From positions 3,720,001-3,784,000 of the forward strand of contig NC_058501.1 of NCBI RefSeq assembly GCF_020382885.2: a stretch of 64,000 nt of DNA, given 5' to 3'. Under the pieces are notes generated by a model. It saw only the letters and a program-made list of their open reading frames with translations, had not been told where the DNA came from and did not search any database. How positions within the stretch are numbered: position 1 is the stretch's first letter; every line of letters starts with the position of its first letter. The position numbers were made by a program, and so were the translations under genes. Shown here piece after piece: positions 1 to 10,400 of this stretch. The stretch comes from Scatophagus argus (taxonomy: Eukaryota > Chordata > Actinopteri > Scatophagidae).

Positions 1-190
1 CCTCACAGCAAGAGGGTTTGAGTTTTGAATCCCAGTCTGGGCCCTTCTGTGCAGAGTTTGCATATTCTCCCCGTGCCTGCGTGGGTTTTCTCCGGGTACT
101 CCGGCTTCCTCCCACAATCCCAAAAACATGCACATTAGGTTAGTTGGCTACCCTACATTGCCTGTAAGTGTGAGTGTGTGATTGACTGAC
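1..190 (-). repeat. Dispersed teleost repeat, LINE 3'-region-like, cut by the window edge
   Basis: This stretch carries the phrase order typical of a very abundant fish repeat: a CTCCCCGTGCCTGCGTGGG segment, then CTCCGGGTACTCCGGCTTCC, then an ACATGCACATTAGGTTAGTTGGC segment. The same sequence occurs in the opposite orientation at 52737-53105, inside the GADL1 gene. The family resembles the untranslated 3' part of a non-LTR retrotransposon (RTE/Expander-like), but I cannot assign the exact name without a repeat library. The left end lies outside the window. Confidence 0.7.
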
Positions 191-925
191 AGGCCCAAAT
201 GTTGTTAATTGGTCAAACATTACATGTTTTAATGTAACTTTAAAAATTAGTGCCTGTCATTGGACAACTGTTTAAAAGTAACGGCCATTTGATTTACTTT
301 GCATCATATACAGCAGAACATCAGTTTCCGCTCTGCTTGAAATTTTCAAATGCATTTTTTCATCTTTGTGGTACTGAAACTCTCATTTGCATGTTCATAC
401 AACAAAAGTTTCAACAGTGTTTACTATTTTCAACTGTCAGAAGACTATTGAAGTTCATCATTGCTAGAGAATCAGAAACAGAAAGTAGAGGAGCACAGTT
501 ATTTTTGTGGTCACCAGTCTAATTGTCTGAAGCTTTCTGTTACACCATTTGGTTTATCATCAGATGTTATTGCAAAAAAAAGTGTGAACCCCAATCAGTC
601 ATTATTCTGTCATTGTATTACAAACTGTCATTATGTGAAGACAATGGCCCAGTACAGTACAATAAGTATGGCCCTGTACATGATGACTTCAGATCATGGT
701 AAGTGATAGTGACTGACTTCTCAAGTGTGAGAAAATAAAAAGAAGACACCAAAACAGTAAAATTATGACCTAAGTCTGTTGTAAACATCCATCACTGTTT
801 GCAGACCAACTTGGTGGTTTCATTTAAAGTACTTAACATACATACTGCTAAGTCAGGCAGTAATGTGGGCTGTGGAATTTTTTTTTTCATTTCCTGCAGT
901 CAAAAGTAATGGCTCCTATGTAATC
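191..925. other. Intergenic, no gene seen
   Basis: The sequence is AT-rich. The short open frames here start and stop without splice-consistent neighbours or family similarity. I see no RNA gene or regulatory element that I can name. Confidence 0.5.
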
Positions 926-1190
926 TTAAAGGGACCATTCACTCCAAAATCAAAAACATATATTTTCCTAGTGGTGTTTATCCATTTAGATTGTTTTGAT
1001 GTGAGTTGTAGAGATGTTGGCCTTGTCTTGAATATAGGTGAACTAGATGGTACTTCAGTGGTGGTACTCAAAAAATACAATTGAACTCAACAGGAATGCT
1101 TCTTTCCAGAAATCATAACCAACTCAAGATACTCAAGATAATCCACAGACCTTGCTGTGAGCAGTTTCATCTTCATCTTTTCTCTGCCCT
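926..1190 (+). mobile_element. Short inverted-repeat element (MITE-like), copy 1
   Basis: It begins TTAAAGGGACCATTCACTCC, which resembles the left terminus of the better-preserved copy at 31948-32109 (TTAAAGGGATGGTTCACCCC). It shares the internal core GTTGTAGAGATGT with that copy, and more of its interior (GTGGTACTCAAA and the segment around AGAAATCAT) with the reversed copy at about 4805-4940. No transposase is encoded, so it would be non-autonomous. The right boundary is unclear. Confidence 0.5.
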
Positions 1191-2079
1191 TTTTCTTATC
1201 TTTTGTTCTATTTCCTCAAAATGAAGTAATAGTGAAAAATGCAAGCAAAGACAGAATATGTCACTTGCGGTAAATGTGTTAAATTTAAAATCTCCCAAAA
1301 AAGACAATGGTTATTTTCACTATTTCACAGCAGATCAGTTTGAAATACTGCAGGCAGTAATGGAAAAAGAAGAAGCAGTCACAGTGAGCTGTTAGATGAA
1401 GATCTGCAGGCGATGGGCTGCACGCCTCCAACCTCCTGCCACCCTGTGCCCTGCTGTCCACAGACTCATCCTGTGTGCAGCGTAACAGCAGGCTGTAGTT
1501 GCTCACAGAATGATAGAAAAACCAAACTTGCCCAACTTCTTTTCTTTACAAACAGTAGTTTGTTTTGCTGCCAACTGTCTTGGCTCTTAGCAACAGTCAA
1601 TGAAATCATCCACATTACAATTTTCATCCACACTAGACCCTAGATATTGTTTTCGCATCAAGTATAACTCATCCTGAATAAAATTAATATGCAGTACAAG
1701 CAAATGAACTACAGGGGACTAAATGGATGATGTTATCCCAGAGCTAATCCCAAACATGGTGTATCTGTTTATATGTCTCCTGGGACAAAAGAAACAAAAC
1801 AGACACCGCATGAATCAAAATAAAATCTTCTTTTAATAGCTCACTCAGCCGGCATGACAGCAAAAAGACCATCCCATCTGCGTCCAAGTTTCCATTATTG
1901 TGAAACTCCCCTGGCAGAGTCCTTCACAGAGAATATCAGGATGTTCACACACAGCAAGGACATGTCAAACATGAACAACCTGATATGATTGACAACGCAG
2001 ATAGTTTCCTGAATTCAGTTGTTGGCAAGTGTTTACCAGCACACAGAGGTCTGTCACTGAGCCCGACAAGAACAAGTAG
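1191..2079. other. Intergenic, no gene seen
   Basis: Low-complexity AT-rich sequence without recognisable coding exons, RNA genes or named repeats. Confidence 0.45.
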
Positions 2080-2318
2080 TGCCCAACGAAAACCTCAACA
2101 TCTTCAGCTCTGCTACCTCCAGTGCTTCCTCGTGTCTTTTCCTCAAAGCCACTTTCTCTAAACCACACAACATCGTTGGTCTCACCACTGTCCTGTAAAC
2201 CTTTCCTTTCATTCTTGGTGGTACTCTTTTATCACACAACACACCTGACACCTTTCTCCACCCATTCCATCCTGCCTGCACACGCCTCTTCACCTCTTTT
2301 CCACAGCCCGCGTTGCTC
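2080..2318 (-). mobile_element. LINE reverse-transcriptase fragment, copy A
   Basis: Read on the minus strand it encodes part of a non-LTR retrotransposon polyprotein downstream of the reverse transcriptase core. Visible motifs are GWNGWRKVSGVLC, PPRMKGKVYRTVVRP, ALRKRHEEALEVAELKMLR and FSLG. Nearly the same sequence recurs at 4012-4226. Copy A keeps about 18 bases (around 2240-2260) that copy B lacks. It is a short, non-functional fragment with both ends truncated. Confidence 0.75.
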
Positions 2319-2555
2319 AAACCAGAAGTACTTAAACTGGAACTGTATGAGACTAACTGAAAGTTGTCAATTAAAGAGTCAAATTGATATATTTGCTAGT
2401 TGCTATATTCACTATTTATTAGAAGACTATTCACATAAAAGCCTCAACATGGAATTTCAGATCAGTGTGTCTGATCACAAGAGTAAAAGAATTATTAACA
2501 CCTGGTCAAGGCAGGACTGCTGTGTTGTTATTGTGCCTTGCCATTCTGAATAAAA

Positions 2556-3425
2556 GATATGATGGAAGGAGTTTCCTCTGCAGGGTGGCTGGGCTCAGTG
2601 TTAGAGATAGGAGGAGAAGCTGGGACGTCCAGAAGGGGCTCAGAAAAGAGCCGTTGCTCCTCTGCATCGAGAGCAGCCAATTCGAGGTGGTTGGAGCATC
2701 TGGTCAGGATGCCTTCCAGACGTGTCTCTGGGGTGGCCCCGGTGCAGACTGGCATGTCATGTAAAGTGTGTTAATTCATTTGAGCACTTTCATGTCAAGT
2801 TAAATCACTCATGTCTAGTCTTGTCATTCGCTTCCTGTTTTATTTTGTACTCACCTTTTCCCTTTCGTTTCAGGCACTTGTCTCTCCGGCCCTGATTGGT
2901 CTCACCTGTGCTTCCCTCCCTCATGAATAAATAATGTTGTCTCCCTTTGTCTTGTGTCAGTACATCTTGTGTCATGGTCACATGTGTTCTGTCAAGCTCC
3001 AAGAGAAAATCAGGTCTAGTTTCTTGAATTTGACTTCTTTGAGTTTGTATTTTTGGTCCTTGTCAGAGAGCGCTCTTTGTTGTGTTATTGTAACCTCCTT
3101 AGTGAGCGCTTTGTGTTATTTTTTGTATCCTCCATTGAGAGCACCTTTTGTTTGAGTGTTTCTTCAAGTCAATCCTTTGTTAAACCTTACTGCCGGCTTT
3201 GAGTTTTGTTTCTGAGTCCATGTCCCTGTGTCAAGTTCCTAACACAGACCCACGATACGATGGAGGGACTATGTCTCTCACCTGGTCTGGGAACGCCTCG
3301 GTGTCTCTCCAGATGAACTGGTGGAAGTAGCCGGGAGAAAATGGTCTGCTTTTCCCTGATGAGTCTGTTGCCCCCGAGACCTGGACCCGGATAAGCGGTA
3401 CAAACAAGACGAGATGACGGAATGG
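2556..3425 (+). mobile_element. 3' end of a second LINE, split by an insertion
   Basis: Positions 2556-2757 encode, on the plus strand, a degraded LINE polyprotein C-terminal region with recognisable pieces such as RVAGLSVRDRRRS and GLRKEPLLLCIESSQ. The expected continuation resumes only at about 3250-3425 with a frame reading DYVSHLVWERLGVSPDELVE, followed by the CCCGGATAAGCGG tail common to fish LINE copies. The two halves are separated by roughly 490 bases of unrelated sequence (2757-3246, listed separately). Frame interruptions show that the copy is dead. Confidence 0.65.
2757..3246 (+). mobile_element. Insertion nested in the LINE, solo-LTR-like
   Basis: This block interrupts an otherwise collinear LINE 3' end. 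It is T- and C-rich, contains an AATAAATAAT stretch at about 2926-2935, encodes no protein, and can be bounded by TG near 2767 and CA near 3246. These traits fit a solo long terminal repeat left after recombination, but no clear target duplication could be found. A different non-coding repeat remains possible. Confidence 0.4.
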
Positions 3426-3800
3426 GGGGCTCATTGTGGATCCTTCTCTAAGCTGGCGATGGAGGTACTAACAGAACCAAACTGGCACCTGTGAAAACTA
3501 CAGTGATCATTTAAATGAATTTCTTCAAAAGTAAGATAGAAGCTGAATGAGACAGTGAAGGAGATTCAGAAAGTACTGAAGTACACTCTTCATTTTGGTC
3601 CTATTATGAGCTTTTGCTGACAATAACAGAAACTTCAATGTGAATATTCAGAAGGTATTACCACAGCTAAATGTGCATTTAGCTTTGAGACAGAACTTCA
3701 TGGCTTTGACATGTACTCTAGCTGTGTATACACAGGATTCAAAAGTTTTGGAGGACAATGACAGATTTCACAGCTACAGTTACACTCAATTTCTTCTCAA
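3426..3800. other. Intergenic, no gene seen
   Basis: No coding exon, RNA gene or named repeat recognised. It precedes the target duplication of the LINE insertion. Confidence 0.45.
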
Positions 3801-4763
3801 ATAGGTAGCTCCAATATTATCATCTTTTCCTTTCAGACGTTCCCTTCAGGGGTCGCCACAGCGAATCATCTGCTTCCATCTCCATTATCTTCCTTCACAC
3901 CATCTACCTTCATGTCCTCCTTCACTACATCCACAAACCTCCTCTTTGGTTTTCCTCTATACTTCCTCTCGAGGCTTTCTTTGAAGAAAAGAAAGATGGC
4001 AGCATGGTCGTGCCCAAAGAAAACCTCAACATCTTCAGCTCTGCTACCTCCAGCGCTTCCTCGTGTCTTTTCCTCAAAGCCACTGTCTCTAAACCACACA
4101 ACATCGTTTGTCTCACCACTGTCCTGTAAACCTTTCCTTTCATTCTTGGTGGTACCCTTTTATCACACAACCACCCATTCCATCCTGCACACGCCTCTTC
4201 ACCTCTTTTCCACAGCCCGCGTTGCTCTGGACTGTTGACCCCAAATACCGCACCTTCTGTACCTCTGCTCCCTGTAACCTTACTGTTCCACTCGGGTCCC
4301 TCTCATTCACACACATGTAGTCTTGCTTGGGCTAACCTTCATTCCCCTTCTTTCAAGAGCCAACCTCCACCTCTCTCCCTGCTCTCACTACAGATCACAA
4401 TGTCATCTGCAAAAATCATAGCCCATGGAGATTCCTGCCTGACCTCATCTGTCAACCTGTCCATCACCACAGCAAACAAAAAGGGCTCAGAGCCAATCCT
4501 TGATGCAGTCCCACCTTCACCGTGAACTCCTCTGTCACACCTACATCACACCTCACCACTGTCTTACTACTTTCACACATATCCCGTACCGCATATACTT
4601 CTCCGCCACTCCAGACTTTCTCATACAATACCACAACTGTTCTCCTGGCACCCTTTCATACACTTTCTCTAGATTTACAAAGATACAATGCAGCTCCTTC
4701 TGAGCTTCTTTGTACTTCCCCATCAGCATTCTTAAGGCAAATATTGCATAGGTAGCTCCAATA
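3801..4763 (-). mobile_element. 5'-truncated RTE-like LINE with 16-bp target-site duplication, copy B
   Basis: The insert is flanked by an identical 16-base direct repeat ATAGGTAGCTCCAATA at 3801-3816 and 4748-4763, which marks it as one retrotransposition event. On the minus strand it contains the reverse-transcriptase catalytic block FADD (near 4405), then the KGKVYRTVVR and RHEEALEVAELKMLR segments shared with copy A, then a KRRFVDVVKEDMK motif. It ends in an A-rich GATGATAA-type tail at 3817-3835, as RTE-like elements do. An extra segment around 3965-4005 interrupts the downstream coding order. It is truncated at its 5' end and inactive. Confidence 0.8.
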
Positions 4764-4799
4764 ATACTGTATATGCTGAGTCAAATTTACAAACAAATA

Positions 4800-4942
4800 A
4801 TAACACTCAACAACATTGTCTCTTTTCAGAAATTATGGCTTCTTTGAGTACCACAGGTGTGGCATCTAATCCCATTATATTCAGGAAAAGGCAGACATCT
4901 CTACAGCCTATATCTCCAAAACTCTAAACTGTCCATTTAAGG
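4800..4942 (-). mobile_element. Short inverted-repeat element (MITE-like), reversed copy 2
   Basis: The reverse complement contains CTGTAGAGATGTCTGCCTT and GTGGTACTCAAAGAAGCC, matching the interior of the copy at 926. It ends at CCATTTAAGG, a degraded version of the family terminus. It is non-coding. Confidence 0.5.
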
Positions 4943-7084
4943 TGTTATGGATCTGGTTACCTGTGTTTATGTTCTTGGGACCCAAATGGAAAGCTGAATT
5001 CATGCAATCTCTGATCTTAGCAATAAGTGGAGGGACTTTTCAGAAAGCTGCCCAATTTCCTGAGTTGCTGCCAAAGAATGAATGACAGACACAAATTAGA
5101 AACTTGAAACTGCAGTCATAAACAAGTCATGTTAATAATTGTATTGATTGAATATCTTTGAATCTCATTACTAATACGTAAATAACAATAACTTACTTGA
5201 GAACAATACTGAATGCTATCTTAGCACTGAAAAAAACTTCATGTAAACCGCAGAATTTCCCTTCTGCTCCCTACTTATTAAAAAAGGATTTATTTTTGAG
5301 ACATCAAGCCAGAGTCAGTTTATTTGTAGTCTCAGGCTATACAACATATTCTACTACCACTGTCATGTGGGACCCAAAAGCAAACAGAACACCAACCCAT
5401 TAGGCCCTGACCTTTGGCTGAAGGAGCTGGACTCCAGAGGACTGGTGAGGAGAGGGGTCGACAGGGGCTGTGAGACTCTAGAGAGTGAGTGGCTCAGTTC
5501 CAGTGGTGGTAGAGTGCAGCATGTCCAGACCTGCTGCCTCATATGAGCAGGCAGACAGGCTCAGCTTTATTATCTCTCTGTCACTGCAGGCCTCACTTTC
5601 TGTGCTGCCTTCAGTATACAGCAGAGATCAGTGAGAGATCAGTGCCCCTCATCAGTCAGCAAGCTCATAGGTCTAACATACACACACGCACAGAGAGAGA
5701 GACAGACAGGCAGGCAGGCAGGCAGTGTCGTATTAGTTTAGTAGAAAACATTAAATACAATAATTACACATAAGCAGTGATATGGGAAAACCTTAGCTAT
5801 ATTTCTACTGTGTCTAGATTTGTAGCTTTGAGATAAATACTAATAAGTTATAAGTTATTTCAAAGCTTTGGACCTAGTATCAATATTGGTAAAAATAACC
5901 GACTGTACAATGAAATACAATAAAAATGAATAACCCTGCAGCAAATGTTACCTTTGTAAAACACGTAATGACACGTTTTATACCTTGAAGTGTTTCTGTT
6001 TGCCTCACCATGTATTTCCAAGAAGACTATATTGTGCTCAGGGCCACATAAGATTTTAGAAATCCTGAGATCATGAGACAAAGTCTCCACAAACTCCCAC
6101 CCCCTCAGCCCTCTGAAAGTTTTGACTACACACCAAAATGGAAAGTTTCAAACATTCATTTTGATATTTTATCTTGGTTTTTCAGTTCATTAGTGGCATG
6201 GCTGTACAGATGGTAATATCTTTTAGTCAGCCACTTTGATCATTAAAATGAATTGCCAAAAACATTTTAGAGACATTTATGAGGTTAAATCCCCCTCTGA
6301 CATGTAAAACAGACAGGTCAAAACCTAAACTTGTCCAGTAATTTGGTTTATGGTAAAATAGCAGCAAAATTTCTACATAGTAATAACTAACAAATGTTAG
6401 CACACTAAGTTAGTGAACACTGTAAACCTGCAAAATATCAAAATAACAACACTGTTAAGCACTTAGCTGAAAGCATTTTTGTCCATTTAAGCGGGCTGCT
6501 CATCTGACAGAGTCTAACATTTTCTTAGTCTTTGCCTTGTTTCTGTACACTGCCTGTAAATTCAGATACATAAAAACAGAGTTCTTCCATTTTATTATTT
6601 GCTGGCCTGAAGGTATTCACAATTAAATGTGTTGACTCTGGTCATGCTGCAGTCAGTCTAAAATATACCCACCATCTATAAGTTTTCAAATTCAAGAATG
6701 ATCTCAGGCATTGTGACTATATTTCCCTGGTTTGTAAAAAAAGTGTTTGTTGTGATATTTTAGGACAATTCCTGAATACTTTTCATCAAACTGTTACCAG
6801 TAATATCTCATATACCAAGTATATTTTGCCACTTACAATAGATGTAAAACCTCTATCTCCATTTAAATCTCTAATAAGTGATTAGTAGAAGGAGCAGTCA
6901 AATTTGTATATGTTGAAAAAAATGTTCAGGAATTCAGTGTATGTGGAGCATTTTCACCAGCTGTCTGGGGCTGTGTTTACTGTAAGTCTACACTTCCTGA
7001 AAATCTGTAGCAGCTCTGTGATATTTCAGAAAGCTGAAGTTTATGTAAATGTATACAGAGCTGTTTACTGTTCTCATTTCCAAT
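4943..7084. other. Upstream intergenic region of TGFBR2
   Basis: AT-rich sequence with a short (GGCA) run at about 5707-5724. No coding exon is recognised. Distal enhancers for TGFBR2 could lie here, but nothing in the sequence alone identifies one. Confidence 0.4.
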
Positions 7085-7154
7085 ATTTGGATAGGTAATT
7101 AACCTACACGCGCGCGCTTGTGTATGTGTGTGCCGAGGGAGAGAGGGAGAAATG

Positions 7155-7156
<2 letters not shown>

Positions 7157-7186
<30 letters not shown>
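7157..7186 (+). repeat. (GA)15 microsatellite
   Basis: Uninterrupted AG/GA dinucleotide run about 225 bases upstream of the TGFBR2 start codon. GA tracts near promoters can bind GAGA-type factors, but no such role is shown here. Confidence 0.9.
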
Positions 7187-7188
<2 letters not shown>

Positions 7189-7223
7189 CTCCTTCCCTCC
7201 TCCGGTTTCCTGTCAGAGCAGCA

Positions 7224-7248
7224 TGTGTGTGTGTGTGTGTGTGTGTGT
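7224..7248 (+). repeat. (TG)n microsatellite
   Basis: Pure TG run in the presumed 5' UTR or promoter of TGFBR2. Confidence 0.9.
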
Positions 7249-7409
7249 ACAGAGTGTGTATATGGATGGTTCAGCAGTGAGTCTCCAGCTGCCGAGCAGA
7301 GTGGAGCGCACAACGGAAGACACCAAAGATATTTCTCTTCTGGGCTTTCGTTTACTTGTTTTTTTTTTTTTAATGTGAACGAGAATATTTGGACGGAGGA
7401 CGCAGAAAA

Positions 7410-7494
7410 ATGGAGGGACGCCGCTGCTCTTTATCCTTACGGGGAGCTTTATCAGTCTTCTCCTTTACTATGTTGCTGGTGTCCGGGACTGCCG
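7410..7494 (+). CDS. tgfbr2: TGFBR2 exon 1: signal peptide
   Basis: It encodes Met1 to Ala28 plus one base (phase 1). The start is the ATG at 7410, followed by an arginine-containing n-region and a hydrophobic core [10 protein letters not shown]. The donor is GTGAGT at 7495. An in-frame upstream TTG is not a credible start. Intron 1 is about 10 kb. Confidence 0.9.
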
Positions 7495-10400
7495 GTGAGT
7501 TACGCATATCCCAAAACTTGACCAACACTGTGTGTATACACTGCTGTGAACTCACCATGCTCTTCACTAATGTCACTCTCAGAGGATTTAAACCAAACTA
7601 AGATCGTGTTGTCGTAACGAGTCTGGGAAAACCTTCTTTCCAGCGCGTTACGCGCGGCTCTCCGAGAGCCGAAGGCGCAACAGGTGACTCATACAGCGAC
7701 ACACACAGCCCTCAGCTATGCTCGTTACTGCTGCCTTACTCAGCTCACTGTGCTGCCTTTGAAACAACACACGTGGTTCTTTGCACGTTGTACAGTAGGA
7801 AGACGTTTCACATTGTGAGATAAACTTTAAAAAGAGCAAGTGCAGGTCGCCTCATAAAATCTGATGAGATCAGACAATGTCTTGGTTCTTTTACATTAAA
7901 TACCATTTTGGACACATGCTAAATTCATAAGGTACATGTTATGTACCCACCATTTTCAGGTATTTCTAGAAGCATAATGTTTACATTTGAAATATCCACC
8001 CCAAGCCTGCATGATTTTTATGGCTGCATTAGTCCATCTAATACCTTGTACATCTTTGTATATAAATTTACAAAAAATGTAGTCTGATATGTCTGGCATA
8101 TGTGTAATGTTTGGAACTTCACAAGACTTTAAAGTTCCTTGCTGCAGGTTTGGACAAAGTTTTGCTGCACAGCGTGAGTTTATGTTGAACGTTCCTCCTA
8201 GTTTCTCATCTCCTACATGGTCAATCACTTCTTTGTGCATAGTAAGATCATGAAGCATTGGTCCCTTGACCCCAGACCTGCTGCTGTGGAGGAGGATGGA
8301 GGTCTGTGTGCTGAGGAAAAGGGAAGAGAAGAAGGACAGGCAGTCATTAAATGTGTCATCCTCTGTTTGCTTAAGATATTTAAACTGGTACAAAGGTCCT
8401 GATTGGTTGGAATCTCAGGGATTTAGCAGATTAAATAATGCAAAGTCAGAAGGATTTTTTCTTTATTCTAACTTCAGATGACCCCTCTATAAATTATATT
8501 GATTACAGTCTAGTTTATGAATATAGGCCTTAACAAAGTCATACCAAACAAATGCAAACATCATAAACAATACTATACCGTCGCTTATAGTCCCTTACTT
8601 GTCATTCCTGATTCCACCACAAGCTATAAATACCTCTTTGATCACAGTTGCAAGAAATATTAATGTTTCACAAAGATATGCCTTTATTATTACTTGCACA
8701 AGTCCAAAGAAAAGCGTGCAGACTGTGCATGGCAGTGTTTTGAGGGTAATGTTTTAAAATGTCCTTGTAGGTTTTTTATGGTGGCACTAACTACATTGTA
8801 ATCCCATGTGTTAACAGCAGCCCTTTGACAGAACAGGCCAACCTTCCACCTGTCATACCGTAGCACCTCCCATTTCAGTAAACCACAGAAACTTCCCCAC
8901 ACTTGTTGACATGTGGGTTGTTCAAACGCAGGTTTTAGATGAAAATGAGCCTAAGTTGTCGTGCACATCATTTGTTTTCTTTCGTTCTTCCCTCTCCTTC
9001 TTCTTCTTCTTCTCCCCCTCTCTCTGCTGTTTGTTCCTGCCCTCCACCCACTGAGGGGCCTATTTTGAACCTGGAAATCCCACATACCAGAAGGACTGTG
9101 TGGTCCTGCTGCATTGTATGTGTCACAAATAGACACACACACACACACAGACATGCACAAGAACACACACAAGCTTCCACCCACGTGCCCCCATCTTCCC
9201 CACTCGTACACATTACCACACGTGCACACTCCCTGTTATTCTGACTTCTCCAGCACCTCGGCCTGGAGGAAGCTCCTCACCACTCTCCCAGTACCGGAGC
9301 AGCTTGACATTATGCTTATCCAAACACCAGAGCTGGACTCTGTTGTTTTTATCTTTTCCTTCTTTGTTTTCTTTCAATTGATGTGATAACCATCCGCTCG
9401 GTGGGCTGTCACAGGAAGGTTCCTTCTTCCTTCCTTTCCAGGGAATTGTCATCGTGTCTGGGCAGAGGCCACTGAGCACTTGCACATTTCTCAGCCCTTG
9501 TGCTTTAGCCACTATAGTGCACAGCATGATTTTACTCTTTATGACTATTTTGAAGGTGCCAATAAAAAGTCAAGGTTGAAAGTGGAGCAGGAGCTATGAA
9601 AAGGGAAATGCATGACCATATTCTCCTGTTCTGTCCAGCAAAGCTCTGAATCCTGCTGTGTTTACACTGACTTTACTGGGCTTCAGTAAGCAGAGGAGGA
9701 GAGCGTAGAGGAGAGGTCTCCCACTTTAATCTCCTTTTAAGTGTCTTCCTTTGATTCTTACCATATTAGTCAACTTCCTGTTGCGCTCTCCTCTCTTGAT
9801 ACACTTCACTGACTCTTCAATAAGAAGAAGCAGGGATGGAGGGAAAGGTGGCAGAGGGAGAGATGAAACCTGAGAGAGTTAAGGAAGGAAGATAAAGACG
9901 GGAGGAATGAGAGGATTACAGCCAAGTTGGAGAGAGGTGGATTAGGAGGGAGTTTATAAAGGTGGGAGGATAACTTTCAGGAGCAGAGGGAGAGAGCTGA
10001 GCCGCCTGCTGTGGCAGTTATGTAGCCCTGCACAGCCTCTTGCCAGTTGTCTCCCCTCATTTCAGTGACAGGACTAAGCTGACCAGAGGGATACCACAGA
10101 GATATTTTCAATTAGTATTTGTTGTGCTACATGGCTCCAGAAAAAGGGCCATCTATTTTAGAGATTTTGTATTATTCAGATTTGAAGGAACCATAGGTAC
10201 ACACAGGGATCCACGCTCATTAAAATATTGTCTCTACATGGGGACGTGTGGAAGCACACTTTCACTTTGACATACTACTCGTTTAAAGCCCCTGAAATAG
10301 CAGAGACACGCGTTTGTCCAAAACTGTGCATTACATTACACGCAACTGACCCAGCTATCTTCATTAATTCAAATATTGTGATATAAAATCATAAATTAAG

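Larger units (their letters stand above)
7085..7409 (+). promoter_or_regulatory. Presumed TGFBR2 promoter-proximal region and 5' UTR
   Basis: This block lies directly upstream of the TGFBR2 start codon and has locally raised GC compared with the flanks. It contains a CACGCGCGCGC run (about 7107), a (GA)n tract at 7157-7186 and a (TG)n tract at 7224-7248. I see no TATA box or initiator that would fix a transcription start. The assignment rests on position only. Confidence 0.35.

Noticed and set aside
5700-5725. GGCA repeat run as a possible CRISPR-like or tandem array
   Set aside because: It is a short simple tetranucleotide repeat of a few units without spacers.
7389-7409. Upstream in-frame TTG as an alternative TGFBR2 start
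   Set aside because: The ATG at 7410 gives a normal signal peptide, and non-ATG initiation is not supported.
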